Assembly: GCA_020723405.1 (NCBI GenBank)
Contig: DYIY01000016.1
Coordinates: 18,753-82,752 of the forward strand
Direction of reading: 5' to 3'
Length of the DNA stretch: 64,000 nucleotides
Source of the DNA: Thiobacillus denitrificans
GTDB taxonomy: Bacteria > Pseudomonadota > Gammaproteobacteria > Burkholderiales > Thiobacillaceae
The number at the start of each line of letters is the position of its first letter. The first letter of the stretch is position 1. Positions 37,157 to 46,854 of this stretch are shown one piece after another. Made by a program: the position numbers and the translations under genes. The notes beneath the pieces are model-generated. The model saw only the letters and a list, made by a program, of their open reading frames with translations. It made no database searches and was not told the DNA's origin.

Positions 37157-39275
37157 TCAAGCCGCCAACCCCAGCCGCGCCTGGGGCGTGGCCGTGGTGC
37201 GGGCGATGAGATTGGGGACATCCAGGATCAGGGCCACGTCGCCGCTGCCCAGGATGGTGGAACCGGCGATGCCCTTGAGCTGGGAGAAGACCGGGCCCAG
37301 GGGTTTGATGACCGTCTGGAACTCGCCCATCAGCTCATCCACCACCAGGCCGGCCCGCTGGCCGGCGTAGCGCACCACCACCACGCTCTGGCGGCGGCGG
37401 GCGGAACGGCCATGGCCGAACTGCTCGGACAGGCGCAGGAAGGGCAACACCTCGCCGCGCAGGTTCAGGTAGTCCCGGCTGGCCGCCTCGCTGGTGAGCT
37501 CGATGCATTCCTCCACCAGATCCAGGGGCACCACGTAGGCCGCGTCGCCCACCCCGGTGAGGAAGCCGTCGATGATGGCCAGGGTCAGGGGCAGGCGGAT
37601 GGCCAGGGTGGTGCCCCGGCCCGGCGCCGTATCGATGTGCACGCTGCCGCGCAGGGCCTCGATGTTGCGCCGGACCACGTCCATGCCCACCCCCCGACCG
37701 GAGATGCTGGTGACCTGTTCGGCGGTGGAGAAGCCCGCCTCGAAGATGAGCTTGTAGATGTCCTGGTCGGCCAGTTCGGCCCCTTCGGGGATCAGCCCCT
37801 TCTCCACCGCCTTGGCCAGGATGCGCTCCTTGTTCAGCCCGCCCCCGTCGTCGCCCACCTCGATGACGATGCTGCCCGACTCGTGATAGGCGTTCAGGCG
37901 CAGGCTGCCCTTGGCCGGCTTGCCCCGTTCCTGGCGCAAGGCCGGCGCCTCGATGCCGTGATCGATGGCATTGCGCACCAGATGCATCAGCGGATCGCTG
38001 ATCTTCTCCACCACGGTCTTGTCCAGTTCCGTCTCGGCGCCGGTGATGAGGAGATCGATGTCCTTGCCCATTTCCTTGCTCACGTCGCGCACCACCCGGT
38101 GGAAACGGTTGAAGGTCTCGCCGATCTGCACCATGCGCAGGCGCAGGGCCCCGTCGCGGATCTCGTCCACCAGCCGGGTGATGGCCGAGGTGGCCTCGAA
38201 CAGGGCCGGGTCCTTGGCCCGCTGGGCCAGCAGGGCCGCCGACGCCCCGGCGATGACCAATTCCCCCACCAGATTGATGAGGCTGTCCAGCTTGTCGGCC
38301 TGGACCCGGATGAGCTTCGCCTCCTGGGCCTTCTTCTCGCTCACCTGGCTCTGCTTGGCGGCGGCGGCGTCCACGATGGCCTTCTGCACCACCTGCTTGT
38401 CCACCAGGATCTCGCCGATGGGCGGCTTGGCCGGGGCGGCTTCATCGTCCGCCGGGCCCTGGGCCAGCAGGGCCTGGTGTTGCAGCCCCTCGGCCAGTTC
38501 CTCGGCCGTCAGGGCGCCGCACTTCACCAGGATCTCGCCCAGGCGCATGGTGTCTTCGGGCAGGGCCTCGATGTGGGCGATGTAGTCGGACACCTTGGCG
38601 TAGGGGGGCAGGATGCGCAGCAGGCAGTCGTCCCGCACGAAGTCGAAGACCCGTTCGATGGCGGCCTTGTCGGCGCTGCTCCTCAGATCGATCTCGAAAC
38701 CCAGGTAGCAGGCTTCCGGGTCCATCTCGGCGGCGGGGGGCAGGGTGTCCACCAGGGTGGAGAGATGGGCAATCTCCCCCAGGGTGGCCAGGTAACGCAG
38801 GATGGCCAAAGGGTCCATGCCCTGTTTCATCACCTCGCTGCCGAACCGCACCGAGATGTGCCAGCAGTCGTGGCCCGGGCCGCTGTCCTGGGGCTGGACT
38901 TCCGCTTCGGCCAGCGGCCAGCCGTTCGCTCTGGGCCTCCCGATCCGGGCCGGGTTCGCTGGCCTCGGCGGCCACCACGGCGATGAGGGCGCCCATGTGG
39001 TCCTTGCACTGCAAGAGCAGGGCGATGAGGTCGGGACTCACCTGGATCTCGCCGTCGCGCAGCACGTCCAGTACGTTCTCCACCACGTGGGTGAAGGCGA
39101 CGATGAAGCCGCATTCGATGACCCCGGCGGCGCCCTTGATGGTGTGGGCGGCGCGGAACAGGGTGTTGATGGCTTCGCCGTCTTCGGGGGACTTCTCCAG
39201 GAGCAGGAGAGTGTCTTCCATGTGCTCCAGTTGCTCGCCGCTTTCCTGCACGAAGGCTTGCTTGAGTTCGTCCAT
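37157..39275 (-). pseudogene. cheA: Chemotaxis histidine kinase CheA, interrupted by a 7-bp tandem duplication
   Basis: Two overlapping reading frames together make one CheA. The 5' part (from 39275) holds the Hpt domain with His44 in AAHTIKGAAG; the 3' part holds a LGEILVKCGALTAEEL-type linker, dimerisation, the ATPase domain (NAIDHGIE, DDGGG, GRGVGMDVV) and the CheW-like domain. The frame breaks at 38909-38922, where the plus strand reads cggccag twice in a row. Removing one copy restores ERLAEAEVQPQ followed by HDCWHISVRFGSE, the normal CheA junction. As written, translation would yield an Hpt fragment and no kinase. This may be real, a reversible slippage or a sequencing error. Confidence 0.88.
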
Positions 39276-39284
39276 GGTCCCTCC

Positions 39285-39605
39285 TCAGGCCCGGCGCTGG
39301 GCGGGGATCAGCAGGGGATCGCCGAAGTACCCGACCATGTTGAAGAAGTCCAGCACCTCGCCCACGGCGGGGCTGTGGGCCACCAGGTTGAGGGTCTTGC
39401 CCTGACGGGCGGCTTCCTGCTTGGCCAGCACCAGCAACTGGAAGCCGGCACTGTCGATCTCGGCCACCCGGGCCAGGTCCAGTTCCAGGGTCTGGGACGG
39501 GGCCAGGGCGGCCAGGGCGGCCATGAGGCTTTCCTTGCCGGCGGGGGCCTCGTAGATGGTGAGATTGCCGTCCAGGTTCAGACGGGTGGTGACGGGGGCG
39601 GACAT
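39285..39605 (-). CDS. STAS-domain protein
   Basis: 106 aa spanning a single STAS domain. The conserved LDLARVAEIDSAGFQLLVLAKQ segment carries the Ser that is phosphorylated in anti-anti-sigma factors (IDSAG). Start MSAPVTTR is 13 nt after the following receptor gene's stop on the same strand; the gap to cheA is 9 nt. STAS proteins in che loci usually tune kinase or receptor arrays or a partner switch; no partner kinase/phosphatase is present here. Confidence 0.85.
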   Translation of the reverse strand: MSAPVTTRLNLDGNLTIYEAPAGKESLMAALAALAPSQTLELDLARVAEIDSAGFQLLVLAKQEAARQGKTLNLVAHSPAVGEVLDFFNMVGYFGDPLLIPAQRRA

Positions 39606-39618
39606 GGTGGATGCCCTT

Positions 39619-40881
39619 TCAGAAGAGTTCGATCTTGGGACCCGTGCTCGGGGCCGCAGCACTCCGCCCCGTCTGGCCGGCGTGGATCTGCCGCTGTTTG
39701 TCCATCACGTAGCCGTCAAACATGGCGTCGAGTTGACGGGCCACGGTGTCGGGGAAAGGGGTGTCCGGCTGGCGCAGCACCTGGGCCAGTTGGCGCAGGT
39801 GGTCGTCCAGACGGGTGGCGGCATGGCTCACGTGTTCCAGTTGCTGGCGTACCACGTCCTGGAACTGCACGCTGGCCATGGCCTGGACGAACATGTCGGC
39901 CAGGCGGTTGCTGCCGTCGTGGATGGTGCCCAGCACCTCGCCCTGGCGGTTGATGAGGTCGCTGTAGCGGCCTTCCAGTTGGGCCAGGGCGTTGGCGAAG
40001 CCTTCCAGGCTGGCCTGTTCTCCTTGCAGGTTGTCGTGGGACAGTTTGTCCTTGAACTGGGATTCGATGGATTGGCTCACCCGGCCGATGCCGTCGCTGA
40101 TCTGGGTGACCGCTTCGGCGGTCTGGTTGGACAGGCGGCGCACTTCGTCGGCCACCACGGCGAAGCCCCGTCCGGCTTCGCCGGCCCGGGCCGCTTCGAT
40201 GGCGGCGTTGAGGGCCAGAAGATTGGTCTGGCCGGCGATGGTGCGGATCAGTTCCACCAGGGCGGTGAGCTGCTGGGATTCGTGGATGACCGCCTGGACC
40301 CGCTCCAGGTCCTTGCGGCCTTCGGCCATGCGGGCGCCGATGTAGCCGTGCATGGTGTCCATGAGGGCCTTGTTGTCGGCCGCTTCCCGGGTGCTGGACT
40401 GGATGAGGCGGGTCGATTCCTCGGTGCTGTCGGCCACGAAGCGGTTCAGTTCTCCGGCTACCCCGTCGATGGACTGCAACTGCTCCATGATGGACAGGGC
40501 GGCGGCCTCGGTTTCCTGGCTCACGTTGCTGAGGTGACCACGCAGCACGTCGTTGAAGCGGGGTACTTCATTCAGTTCGCCGGCTACCCGGACGGCGTTG
40601 TCCCGATCCCGCTGCTTTTCATCCTCCAGCCGGGTCAGGGCGGTACCGGCCCCCACGCTGGGGTCCTTGAAATAGAGGTAGGAGACGAGCCAGTGCATGG
40701 CGAAGGTGAACAGACCGGCCGCCACCATGCCGATGGAATCCCCCATGCGGGCGCTGATGCCCAGGGTAGGCAGGAACAGGGCGTGGAAGGGATCGTGGAA
40801 CAGGTAAACGGTCAGGGCCACCAGGAGGATGGCGACGACGAAGACCAGAACCTGTCGCTTCAGGTAGCGGGTGTTGTCCAT
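39619..40881 (-). CDS. Methyl-accepting chemotaxis protein without a large periplasmic domain
   Basis: 420 aa. Two closely spaced hydrophobic helices (about 10-28 and 45-70) are separated by a short loop, so there is no periplasmic ligand domain. A coiled cytoplasmic region and a signalling domain ([23 protein letters not shown]) follow. A C-terminal extension contains [16 protein letters not shown], a segment typical of receptor-like proteins linked to CheY/phosphatase functions. It sits between cheY and the STAS gene. Confidence 0.88.
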   Translation of the reverse strand: MDNTRYLKRQVLVFVVAILLVALTVYLFHDPFHALFLPTLGISARMGDSIGMVAAGLFTFAMHWLVSYLYFKDPSVGAGTALTRLEDEKQRDRDNAVRVAGELNEVPRFNDVLRGHLSNVSQETEAAALSIMEQLQSIDGVAGELNRFVADSTEESTRLIQSSTREAADNKALMDTMHGYIGARMAEGRKDLERVQAVIHESQQLTALVELIRTIAGQTNLLALNAAIEAARAGEAGRGFAVVADEVRRLSNQTAEAVTQISDGIGRVSQSIESQFKDKLSHDNLQGEQASLEGFANALAQLEGRYSDLINRQGEVLGTIHDGSNRLADMFVQAMASVQFQDVVRQQLEHVSHAATRLDDHLRQLAQVLRQPDTPFPDTVARQLDAMFDGYVMDKQRQIHAGQTGRSAAAPSTGPKIELF

Positions 40882-40888
40882 GACGGCC

Positions 40889-41254
40889 CTAGCGCATGAC
40901 CAGTTTGATGGTGGCCAGCAGTTCTTCGCCGTTCACCGGTTTGACCAGCCAGCCCGAGGCGCCGGCCGCCTTGGCTTCGGCCCGCTTGGCCTGCTGGGAT
41001 TCGGTGGTGAGGAAGAGGATGGGCACGAAACGCAGGGCGGGCAGCAGCCGGACCTGCTTGATGAACTCGATGCCGTTCATGCCGGGCATGTTGAGATCGG
41101 TGATGATCAGGTCGGGCTTGAGCGCGCCTTTGAGCTTGCCCAGCGCCTCGTCACCGCTGGCGGCCTTTTCCGCCGTGTAGCCCGCCTTGGTCAGAATGGC
41201 GGACAAACTCAGAAGGACCGTGGTGGAGTCATCGACGCAAAGGATGGTTTTCAT
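40889..41254 (-). CDS. cheY: CheY-type single-domain response regulator
   Basis: 121 aa, a lone receiver domain. Acidic pocket VDDS (residues 7-10), acceptor Asp53 in [12 protein letters not shown], Thr83/84 and Lys105 in VKPV are all present. It would carry the phosphoryl signal from CheA to the motor or another output. First gene of the 22-kb minus-strand run; its promoter must lie in the AT-rich 41255-41400 region. Confidence 0.92.
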   Translation of the reverse strand: MKTILCVDDSTTVLLSLSAILTKAGYTAEKAASGDEALGKLKGALKPDLIITDLNMPGMNGIEFIKQVRLLPALRFVPILFLTTESQQAKRAEAKAAGASGWLVKPVNGEELLATIKLVMR

Positions 41255-41488
41255 GGCGGTGGCAGAATGATGTGTTGGAACGGTGGATTGAAATGCGATA
41301 TCAATGTCTCGAATTCATCTACAGTATCGGCAGGCGATATAACTTTCGATATATGTGTGCACACTTAAGAATTTGTACGTAAGTGTTGGCACGCAGGGAT
41401 TTCAGATCGGGGGCCGGGGGTCGATAAGCCGGTGCAAGGGGCGGTCTGCCCGGCCGCCGCCAGCCTGTCCATCAAGGGATGCATTGCC
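41255..41488. promoter_or_regulatory. Divergent AT-rich promoter region with two dyads
   Basis: This 234-nt gap separates cheY (minus) from the kinase gene (plus) and is far more AT-rich than its surroundings. It holds a perfect 10-bp palindrome gtgtgcacac at 41355-41364 and a 7-bp inverted repeat acactta/taagtgt at 41361-41367 and 41380-41386 with a 12-nt spacer. Read on the minus strand, 41331-41324 is GCCGATAC, close to a flagellar sigma-28 -10, but the AAAG that would be its -35 is three bases too near. Confidence 0.5.
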
Positions 41489-43102
41489 ATGAAGAACTGC
41501 CAACACTTGGCCGAGGATCTGCTGGCCGCCTTGCCGGACGCTCTGGTTCTGGTTCAGGCTGGACGTCTGACGTGGTGCAATCCGGCAGGCCGGCGTCTGC
41601 TGGGCAGTGCCGCCGCCGACCAGGACGAAGCGCAGGATCTGGCCAGGCTGTTGCCGCCGGAATGCCTGGCCTGGCTGGCCGGGACGGTGGACGATTCCTT
41701 GCAGGAGACCCGCTTGCACCGGCTGGATGGCCGGGAACTGGATGTTGAAATCCGTGCCACGGTGCTGGCCGGTGGGGCGGGCGAGCGGCTGCTGGTGGTC
41801 CGCCCAACGCCACCGGCCCGGCGCCGTCTGCGTCTGGAACGGGCCATCGGACAGATCACCCAGGCCCTGATCCAGGCAACCGACGTGCCGGCTTTTCTGG
41901 AGGCGGTATGCCGTATCCTGGTGGAAGAGGGCACCTATCCCCTGGTGTGGATCGGCGTGGCCGATGCGGGGGCGGAGGGGGGGTGTCTGCTGGCCGCCCG
42001 CGCCCATGATGGGCGGGTTGATCCACTTTCCCTGGGGGTGCTTTGGCAACCTGCCGTCCCGTCCGAAGGCGACCCGGCGGTCATGCCGCCGGGGGTGGGG
42101 GTGGCCCCGCTCGGCAGCGGGACGATGCCGGTGGACGCCACAGCCGGGCCGGACTGGCGGTGCGTGGCGGCAGCCCTGGGGTGTACGGCGAGTGCTACCT
42201 TGCGTCTGGTGGATGGGTGGGGGGAGTCCAAGGACGTGCTGGTGCTTTGCAGCCGGGAGGCCGATCCCTTCCCGGAGGCGGAGCGCCTGCAGATGGCCGA
42301 GCTTTCCGGGGAACTGGCCTTCGGCCTGCGCAGCCTGCGCCTGCGCACCGCCCACGCGGAAACCGAATCGGCCATGCATGCCCTGCGTCATGAGTTCCAG
42401 CAGATCCTGGAGTGGCAGGTGGCCAGCCAGACCGCGGCGGCCATTGCCCACGAGATCGGCCAGCCCCTCAGTGCCGTCACCACCTTCGGCGAGGCGGCCC
42501 TGCGCTTGCTGGACGATATCCAGCCCCGCCCCGACCGGTTGGCGCGGGCGGTGGAGGGGATGGCGGTCCAGGCTGAGCGGGCCGGCCACGTGGTCCGTGA
42601 GCTCATGGATTTTTTGCGCCACGCGGAGGGCACCCAGGAGGTGGTGGATCCCCTCGATCTCCTCCAGGGGGTCGCGCCCCTGGTTCGCGCGAGCCAGGGG
42701 ACGCACCTGGCCATCGACCTGGTGGCACCGGCCGGCCTGGGTCCGGTGTGGGCCAACCGGTTGCAGATCGAGAAGGTGCTGCTCAATCTCTTGCGCAATG
42801 CGGCGGATGCACTGGAAGCGGCCGGCCAGCGGGGCCGTGACTTCCGGGTTGCGGTGGAAATGAGCCAGAACGAAAGCCATTTGCGGCTGTGTGTGGTGGA
42901 TCGTGGCCCGGGCGTGGATCCGGCCATCGCGGGGCGTGTGTTCGAGCCCTTTTTCACCACCAAGACCCGGGGCATCGGCATGGGCCTGGCCCTCAGCCGG
43001 GCGCTGGTGGAAGGCCAGGGGGGGCGACTCTGGCACGAGCCCGAGACCGGGGGGGGCGCCCGGTTCTGCTTCAGCCTGCCCCTGGGGCGGACGGGCGCCT
43101 GA
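41489..43102 (+). CDS. FixL-like cytoplasmic PAS/GAF sensor histidine kinase
   Basis: 537 aa from ATG at MKNCQHLAE (AAGGGA upstream; a GTG 19 codons earlier is possible). No membrane helix. PAS-like N-terminus (LPDALVLVQAGRLTWCNPAGRRLL), a GAF-like region (~120-290), a HisKA domain with His in IAHEIGQPLSAV, and an ATPase domain with NLLRNAADALE, DRGPGVDP and TKTRGIGMGLAL. The QPLSA form of the H box is typical of the FixL/TodS/DctB group. It lies 40 nt before a FixJ-type regulator gene, its probable partner. Confidence 0.87.
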   Translation: MKNCQHLAEDLLAALPDALVLVQAGRLTWCNPAGRRLLGSAAADQDEAQDLARLLPPECLAWLAGTVDDSLQETRLHRLDGRELDVEIRATVLAGGAGERLLVVRPTPPARRRLRLERAIGQITQALIQATDVPAFLEAVCRILVEEGTYPLVWIGVADAGAEGGCLLAARAHDGRVDPLSLGVLWQPAVPSEGDPAVMPPGVGVAPLGSGTMPVDATAGPDWRCVAAALGCTASATLRLVDGWGESKDVLVLCSREADPFPEAERLQMAELSGELAFGLRSLRLRTAHAETESAMHALRHEFQQILEWQVASQTAAAIAHEIGQPLSAVTTFGEAALRLLDDIQPRPDRLARAVEGMAVQAERAGHVVRELMDFLRHAEGTQEVVDPLDLLQGVAPLVRASQGTHLAIDLVAPAGLGPVWANRLQIEKVLLNLLRNAADALEAAGQRGRDFRVAVEMSQNESHLRLCVVDRGPGVDPAIAGRVFEPFFTTKTRGIGMGLALSRALVEGQGGRLWHEPETGGGARFCFSLPLGRTGA

Positions 43103-43142
43103 CCATGTCGTGTCACAACGGGTTAGTATCGGCCATCACAAC

Positions 43143-43814
43143 ATGATCCCTGCCCATTCAAGCATGCCCGTTCCCACGGTTGTCCTGGTCGATGACGATG
43201 CGGTGATCCGGGAGGCCGTCGCCATGTTGCTGGACACGGCCGGGTTGCGTTGCCGGACCCATGACAGCGCCGAGAGTTTCCTTGCCAGTTGGCACCCCGA
43301 CGAAGCCGGCTGTCTGCTCCTCGACATCTGCATGCCGGGGATGGGCGGCGAGGCCCTGCACCAGGAATTGCGGCGCCGGGCTGATGGTCGTCCGGTGATC
43401 TACATGTCCGCCTATGGAGATGTGCCGACCACCGTGCGGGCCATGCAGACCGGTGCCATGGATTTCCTCACCAAGCCGGTGAACGGAGCTGAGCTGGTGG
43501 AACGGGTGCGGGAGGCCTTGGAGAGGGACCGCCAGATCCGGCAACGGTTGTCCCTGAGGCGGGAGTTCCAGGATCGGCTGGCACGCCTGACGGAACGGGA
43601 GCGGGACATCCTGGACCGGGCCCTGGCCGGCCACTCCAGCAAGGAAATCGGCCAGGCTCTGGGGGTGAGTTTCCGCACCGTGGAGGCCCATCGCTCCCAC
43701 ATCCTGCTCAAGACCGGGGTGCGTTCCCTGTTGGAATTGGCGGGATTGGCCGAGGAGGCGGGGGTGACCCTGCGCGCCCCCGGCGGGGCTGGCGAAGGGC
43801 CTGCGTCGGCGTGA
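43143..43814 (+). CDS. FixJ/NarL-family response regulator
   Basis: 223 aa. The receiver domain has VDDD, acceptor Asp in [12 protein letters not shown] and Lys in [10 protein letters not shown] LuxR-type helix-turn-helix follows ([21 protein letters not shown], then [15 protein letters not shown]). The [21 protein letters not shown] stretch is characteristic of FixJ-like proteins. Neither candidate ATG (43143 or 43164) has a good ribosome binding site; the first is used. Its stop overlaps the GTG of aat. Confidence 0.87.
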   Translation: MIPAHSSMPVPTVVLVDDDAVIREAVAMLLDTAGLRCRTHDSAESFLASWHPDEAGCLLLDICMPGMGGEALHQELRRRADGRPVIYMSAYGDVPTTVRAMQTGAMDFLTKPVNGAELVERVREALERDRQIRQRLSLRREFQDRLARLTERERDILDRALAGHSSKEIGQALGVSFRTVEAHRSHILLKTGVRSLLELAGLAEEAGVTLRAPGGAGEGPASA

Positions 43815-44515
43815 TTCCCTGGCTGGACCGGCAGACGCCTTTTCCGCCCCTCGAACGGGCCCTGGCCGAGCCCAACGGCCTGCTGGCAGCCGGGGGCGAT
43901 CTGTCCCTGGGCAGATTGCTTCTTGCCTATCGTCTGGGCATCTTCCCGTGGTTCAATCCGGGGGAACCCATCCTCTGGTGGTCTCCCGATCCGCGCATGG
44001 TCCTCTTCCCCGACGAATTCAAGCTTTCCCGTTCCCTCAAGAAACGCCTGGCCCGTGCCGATTACGAGGTACGGGTGGACACGGCGTTCACCCGGGTGAT
44101 GGCGGAGTGCGCTGCGCCCCGGCCCGGAGCCGGCGGCACCTGGATTTCTCCGGCCATGGTCGAGGCGTATGGCGAACTGCACGAGGCGGGATATGCCCAC
44201 TCCTTCGAAACCTGGATTGAAGGCGAAGACGGCCCGGAACTGGCGGGGGGTCTGTATGGCGTGGCCATCGGCAAGGCGTTCTACGGCGAGTCCATGTTCT
44301 CGCGTCAGACCGACGCCTCCAAGATCGCATTGGCCCATCTGGTGCGGCACCTGTCGCGGCATGACTTCGGCTTGATCGACTGCCAGATGAAGACCGCCCA
44401 CCTGGCTTCCCTGGGGGCCCGGGAAATTCCCCGGGCCGTGTTCACCGCCCGTCTGGCCGACTTGACGGCCCGGCCCGGCCTGCCGGGGAAATGGATGGAA
44501 GGGGCCGGCGCGTGA
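43811..44515 (+). CDS. aat: Leucyl/phenylalanyl-tRNA-protein transferase
   Basis: 234 aa from a GTG overlapping the preceding regulator's stop. Family motifs are [40 protein letters not shown] and [19 protein letters not shown]. It adds Leu or Phe to N-terminal Arg/Lys of proteins, marking them for ClpS/ClpAP degradation. It overlaps bpt by GTGA; the two make a complete bacterial N-degron branch. Confidence 0.96.
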   Translation: MIPWLDRQTPFPPLERALAEPNGLLAAGGDLSLGRLLLAYRLGIFPWFNPGEPILWWSPDPRMVLFPDEFKLSRSLKKRLARADYEVRVDTAFTRVMAECAAPRPGAGGTWISPAMVEAYGELHEAGYAHSFETWIEGEDGPELAGGLYGVAIGKAFYGESMFSRQTDASKIALAHLVRHLSRHDFGLIDCQMKTAHLASLGAREIPRAVFTARLADLTARPGLPGKWMEGAGA

Positions 44516-45273
44516 GCAGCCTCAACGAACTGCCCCTGTTCCGTCTCCAGTTTTACCTGACGGCGCCCTACGGCTGTAGTTATCTGACCGATCGCCAGGC
44601 CCGTTCCCAGGTGGCCGCGCCGGGAGGATTGGTGGACACCCGGGTGTACAGCGAACTGGTCCGCCTGGGGTTCCGGCGCAGCGGCCATCACGTCTACCGG
44701 CCCCGTTGCGACACCTGCCAGGCCTGCATCCCCGTGCGGGTGGCGGTGGCGGACTTCGAACCCAATCGCGCCCAGCGGCGCTGCCGGGTGCGCAACGCCG
44801 ACCTCTGCATGGCCCTCAAGCCCCTGGTGTATGACGAAGTCCATTACCAGCTTTACCGGCGCTACCAGGCGGCCCGCCACGCCGGTGGCGGCATGGATCA
44901 GGACGACCGGGAGCAGTTCCGCAGCTTTCTGCTGCAAAGCCGGGTGGACAGTGCCCTGGTGGAATTCACCCTGGATGGGGAAGTGGTCATGGTCTCCCTG
45001 GTGGACCGCCTCCAGGATGGCCTGTCGGCCGTCTATACCTTCTACGAGCCTGACCTGAGCCGGCGCAGCCTGGGCACATACGGGGTGCTGGCCCAGTTGC
45101 GCCTGGCCCGGGAGATGAACCTGCCCTGGCTGTACCTGGGCTACTGGATCGCCGAATCGGGGAAGATGGCTTACAAGCAGGGCTATCAACCCATGGAGGG
45201 GCTGCTGGATGGCGTCTGGCGCCCCCTTGCTGCAGAACCGGACACTGCCGATATCCATGGCCAGCCTGCCTGA
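44512..45273 (+). CDS. bpt: Aspartate/glutamate leucyltransferase (Bpt/Ate family)
   Basis: 253 aa from a GTG overlapping the aat stop. Signature motifs are [40 protein letters not shown] and [20 protein letters not shown]. It transfers Leu from tRNA to N-terminal Asp or Glu, the second arm of the leucylation N-degron pathway. The adjacent aat gene is the usual partner. Confidence 0.95.
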   Translation: MSSLNELPLFRLQFYLTAPYGCSYLTDRQARSQVAAPGGLVDTRVYSELVRLGFRRSGHHVYRPRCDTCQACIPVRVAVADFEPNRAQRRCRVRNADLCMALKPLVYDEVHYQLYRRYQAARHAGGGMDQDDREQFRSFLLQSRVDSALVEFTLDGEVVMVSLVDRLQDGLSAVYTFYEPDLSRRSLGTYGVLAQLRLAREMNLPWLYLGYWIAESGKMAYKQGYQPMEGLLDGVWRPLAAEPDTADIHGQPA

Positions 45274-45811
45274 CGCGGTCGAGCAGGTGCTGCGCATGCA
45301 CGCGCCTTTCATCCATGCGGTGGTGGGGGCTCTGCGCGACCGTTCCCGCCTGTCCGAACTCATGGACACCCTGGCGGCGGCCGAGCAACAGGGGTGGTCC
45401 AGACTGGCGGGGGCCCTGCGCCAGGTGGTGGACGGGCGTCGCGACGAGACCATCAAGCTGGGCCTGGACGCCGAGGACCGGATCATCGTGGAGGCCGTGC
45501 TGCGGGGCCTGGACAATCCGGCCAGCCTGCCCCCCCTGGATGCCAAACCCGAAGCCGCCGCCGCTGCGCCGGGCCTGGCGGCCCTGATCGACGCCTCGGC
45601 CCGGGGCGATGCCCAGGCCCTGGCCGCCCTGGCGGCCATGGCCGAGCAGATGGTGCGCGCCGGGGGCGACATGGCCCGCCTGGGGGGCGTCATGCGCCGC
45701 CTGGTGAACGGTGAGCGGGATGGGGACCGGCTGGCCAAGGGCATGGGTCCCCTGGGCCGCCGGCTATTGCTGGATATCCTGGATCAATTGGGCAAATCGG
45801 CCCTGCATTGA
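45257..45811 (+). CDS. Hypothetical protein (184 aa), alanine/leucine-rich
   Basis: Not recognised. The product is helical and acidic, with no signal peptide or membrane helix: a first half (AVEQVLRMHAPFIHAVVGAL, IKLGLDAEDRIIVEAVLRGL) and an Ala-rich second half ending RRLLLDILDQLGKSAL. It overlaps the 3' end of bpt by 17 nt, so it is co-transcribed with the aminoacyl-transferases. Start at MASLPDAV is the best-supported of the in-frame ATGs. Confidence 0.65.
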   Translation: MASLPDAVEQVLRMHAPFIHAVVGALRDRSRLSELMDTLAAAEQQGWSRLAGALRQVVDGRRDETIKLGLDAEDRIIVEAVLRGLDNPASLPPLDAKPEAAAAAPGLAALIDASARGDAQALAALAAMAEQMVRAGGDMARLGGVMRRLVNGERDGDRLAKGMGPLGRRLLLDILDQLGKSALH

Positions 45812-45933
45812 GATGAGGACACGGGTCGGAGTGTGACGGCGCGCACAGCCACCGGTGGGCGCCCTACAATGCGCACCGGAAACGGAGGCCGGGGTTTACA
45901 CCCAGCGCGGCCCCTGACGAGGAGACGACGAGC

Positions 45934-46854
45934 ATGGCCGAACAAGACTTCCTGATGCCGGTGCGCAAGTCCGAGATCGAGGTGGGCAAGCCCCTGCCTT
46001 TTGCCATCTTCGACTCGGACCGCAACCTGCTGCTCAACAGGGGGGTGGTCGTGGGCAGCGAACATCAACTCGAAGTCCTGCTGGAGAAAGGCTTGTTCCG
46101 TGAGAACCGGCCGACCCGCCCCGCCTATTCGAAGACGGCACTGGAGGAAGGCAAACCCGGACCGGGAGGGGCGGCGGCCAAGCCCCAGGAAGAGAGCCTG
46201 GGCTTCGACGCGGTGAAGCTCATGCCCGACGACACCCTGCAACTGCAACCCCTGCTGGAAGGCCAGACGGAACGCTTTTCGGTGCGCGTCATCGGCATCC
46301 TGAAGCCGAAAAGCGTGCTGGTCACCGCACCCATGGTGGACGGCAAGCTGATCTTCATCCGCGACGGCCAGACCTTTCTGGTCCGCGCCTTCTCCGGCCT
46401 CAACGTCTGCGCCTTCAAGGCGAAAGTGTTGAAAGCCCAGCTCCAACCCTTTCCCTACCTGCACCTCTCCTACCCGGAAACCGTGCAGGCCATGCGCATC
46501 CGCAAGGCCATGCGGGCGCCAGTGGCCATCATCGTGGCTGTGCAAGACGCGGAGGAGGGCAGGCAGACGGGGGCCGGCAAACTGGTGGACATCAGCGTGG
46601 GCGGCGCCAAACTGCTCTCGCCCATGGCTCTGGGGAAGAAGGATCAGACCCTCTGGCTTTCCTTCAAGGTCAACCTGGGCGACATGGAAGAGTACGTGCG
46701 GACCCCTGCTATCATCCGCTCCCTGGCCGAAGAGGAGGACGAACAGGGCAAGACCATGAAGTCCTTCGGCATCCAGTTCGGCGAACTCAGTCAATCCCAA
46801 AGGCTCATCATCATGAACCTGGTCTATCAGCACCTGCTCAAGGAAGGCGTCTGA
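45934..46854 (+). CDS. PilZ-domain c-di-GMP-binding protein (YcgR-like)
   Basis: 306 aa. An N-terminal YcgR-like region is followed at about residue 190 by a PilZ domain with the two c-di-GMP contacts: the arginine motif in [10 protein letters not shown] and [10 protein letters not shown] (DxSxGG). YcgR-type proteins bind c-di-GMP and slow the flagellar motor. This fits the chemotaxis locus and the c-di-GMP enzymes in the window. Start has GAGGAG upstream. It shares one base with thyA (TGATG), an odd partner for a motility protein. The 122-nt gap before it probably holds a promoter. Confidence 0.85.
   Translation: MAEQDFLMPVRKSEIEVGKPLPFAIFDSDRNLLLNRGVVVGSEHQLEVLLEKGLFRENRPTRPAYSKTALEEGKPGPGGAAAKPQEESLGFDAVKLMPDDTLQLQPLLEGQTERFSVRVIGILKPKSVLVTAPMVDGKLIFIRDGQTFLVRAFSGLNVCAFKAKVLKAQLQPFPYLHLSYPETVQAMRIRKAMRAPVAIIVAVQDAEEGRQTGAGKLVDISVGGAKLLSPMALGKKDQTLWLSFKVNLGDMEEYVRTPAIIRSLAEEEDEQGKTMKSFGIQFGELSQSQRLIIMNLVYQHLLKEGV

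Noticed and set aside
41324..41350. A sigma-28 promoter for the che operon
   Set aside because: GCCGATAC fits a -10, but the only AAAG box is three bases too close, so it is kept only as a weak hint.
41387..41402. A possible sigma-54 promoter (TGGCAC) before the FixL-like kinase
   Set aside because: The -24 half is present but the -12 position reads gattt, not TTGCW.
45934..46854. Calling the PilZ gene ycgR
   Set aside because: Domain layout fits, but the N-terminal region is not similar enough by eye to assign the name.
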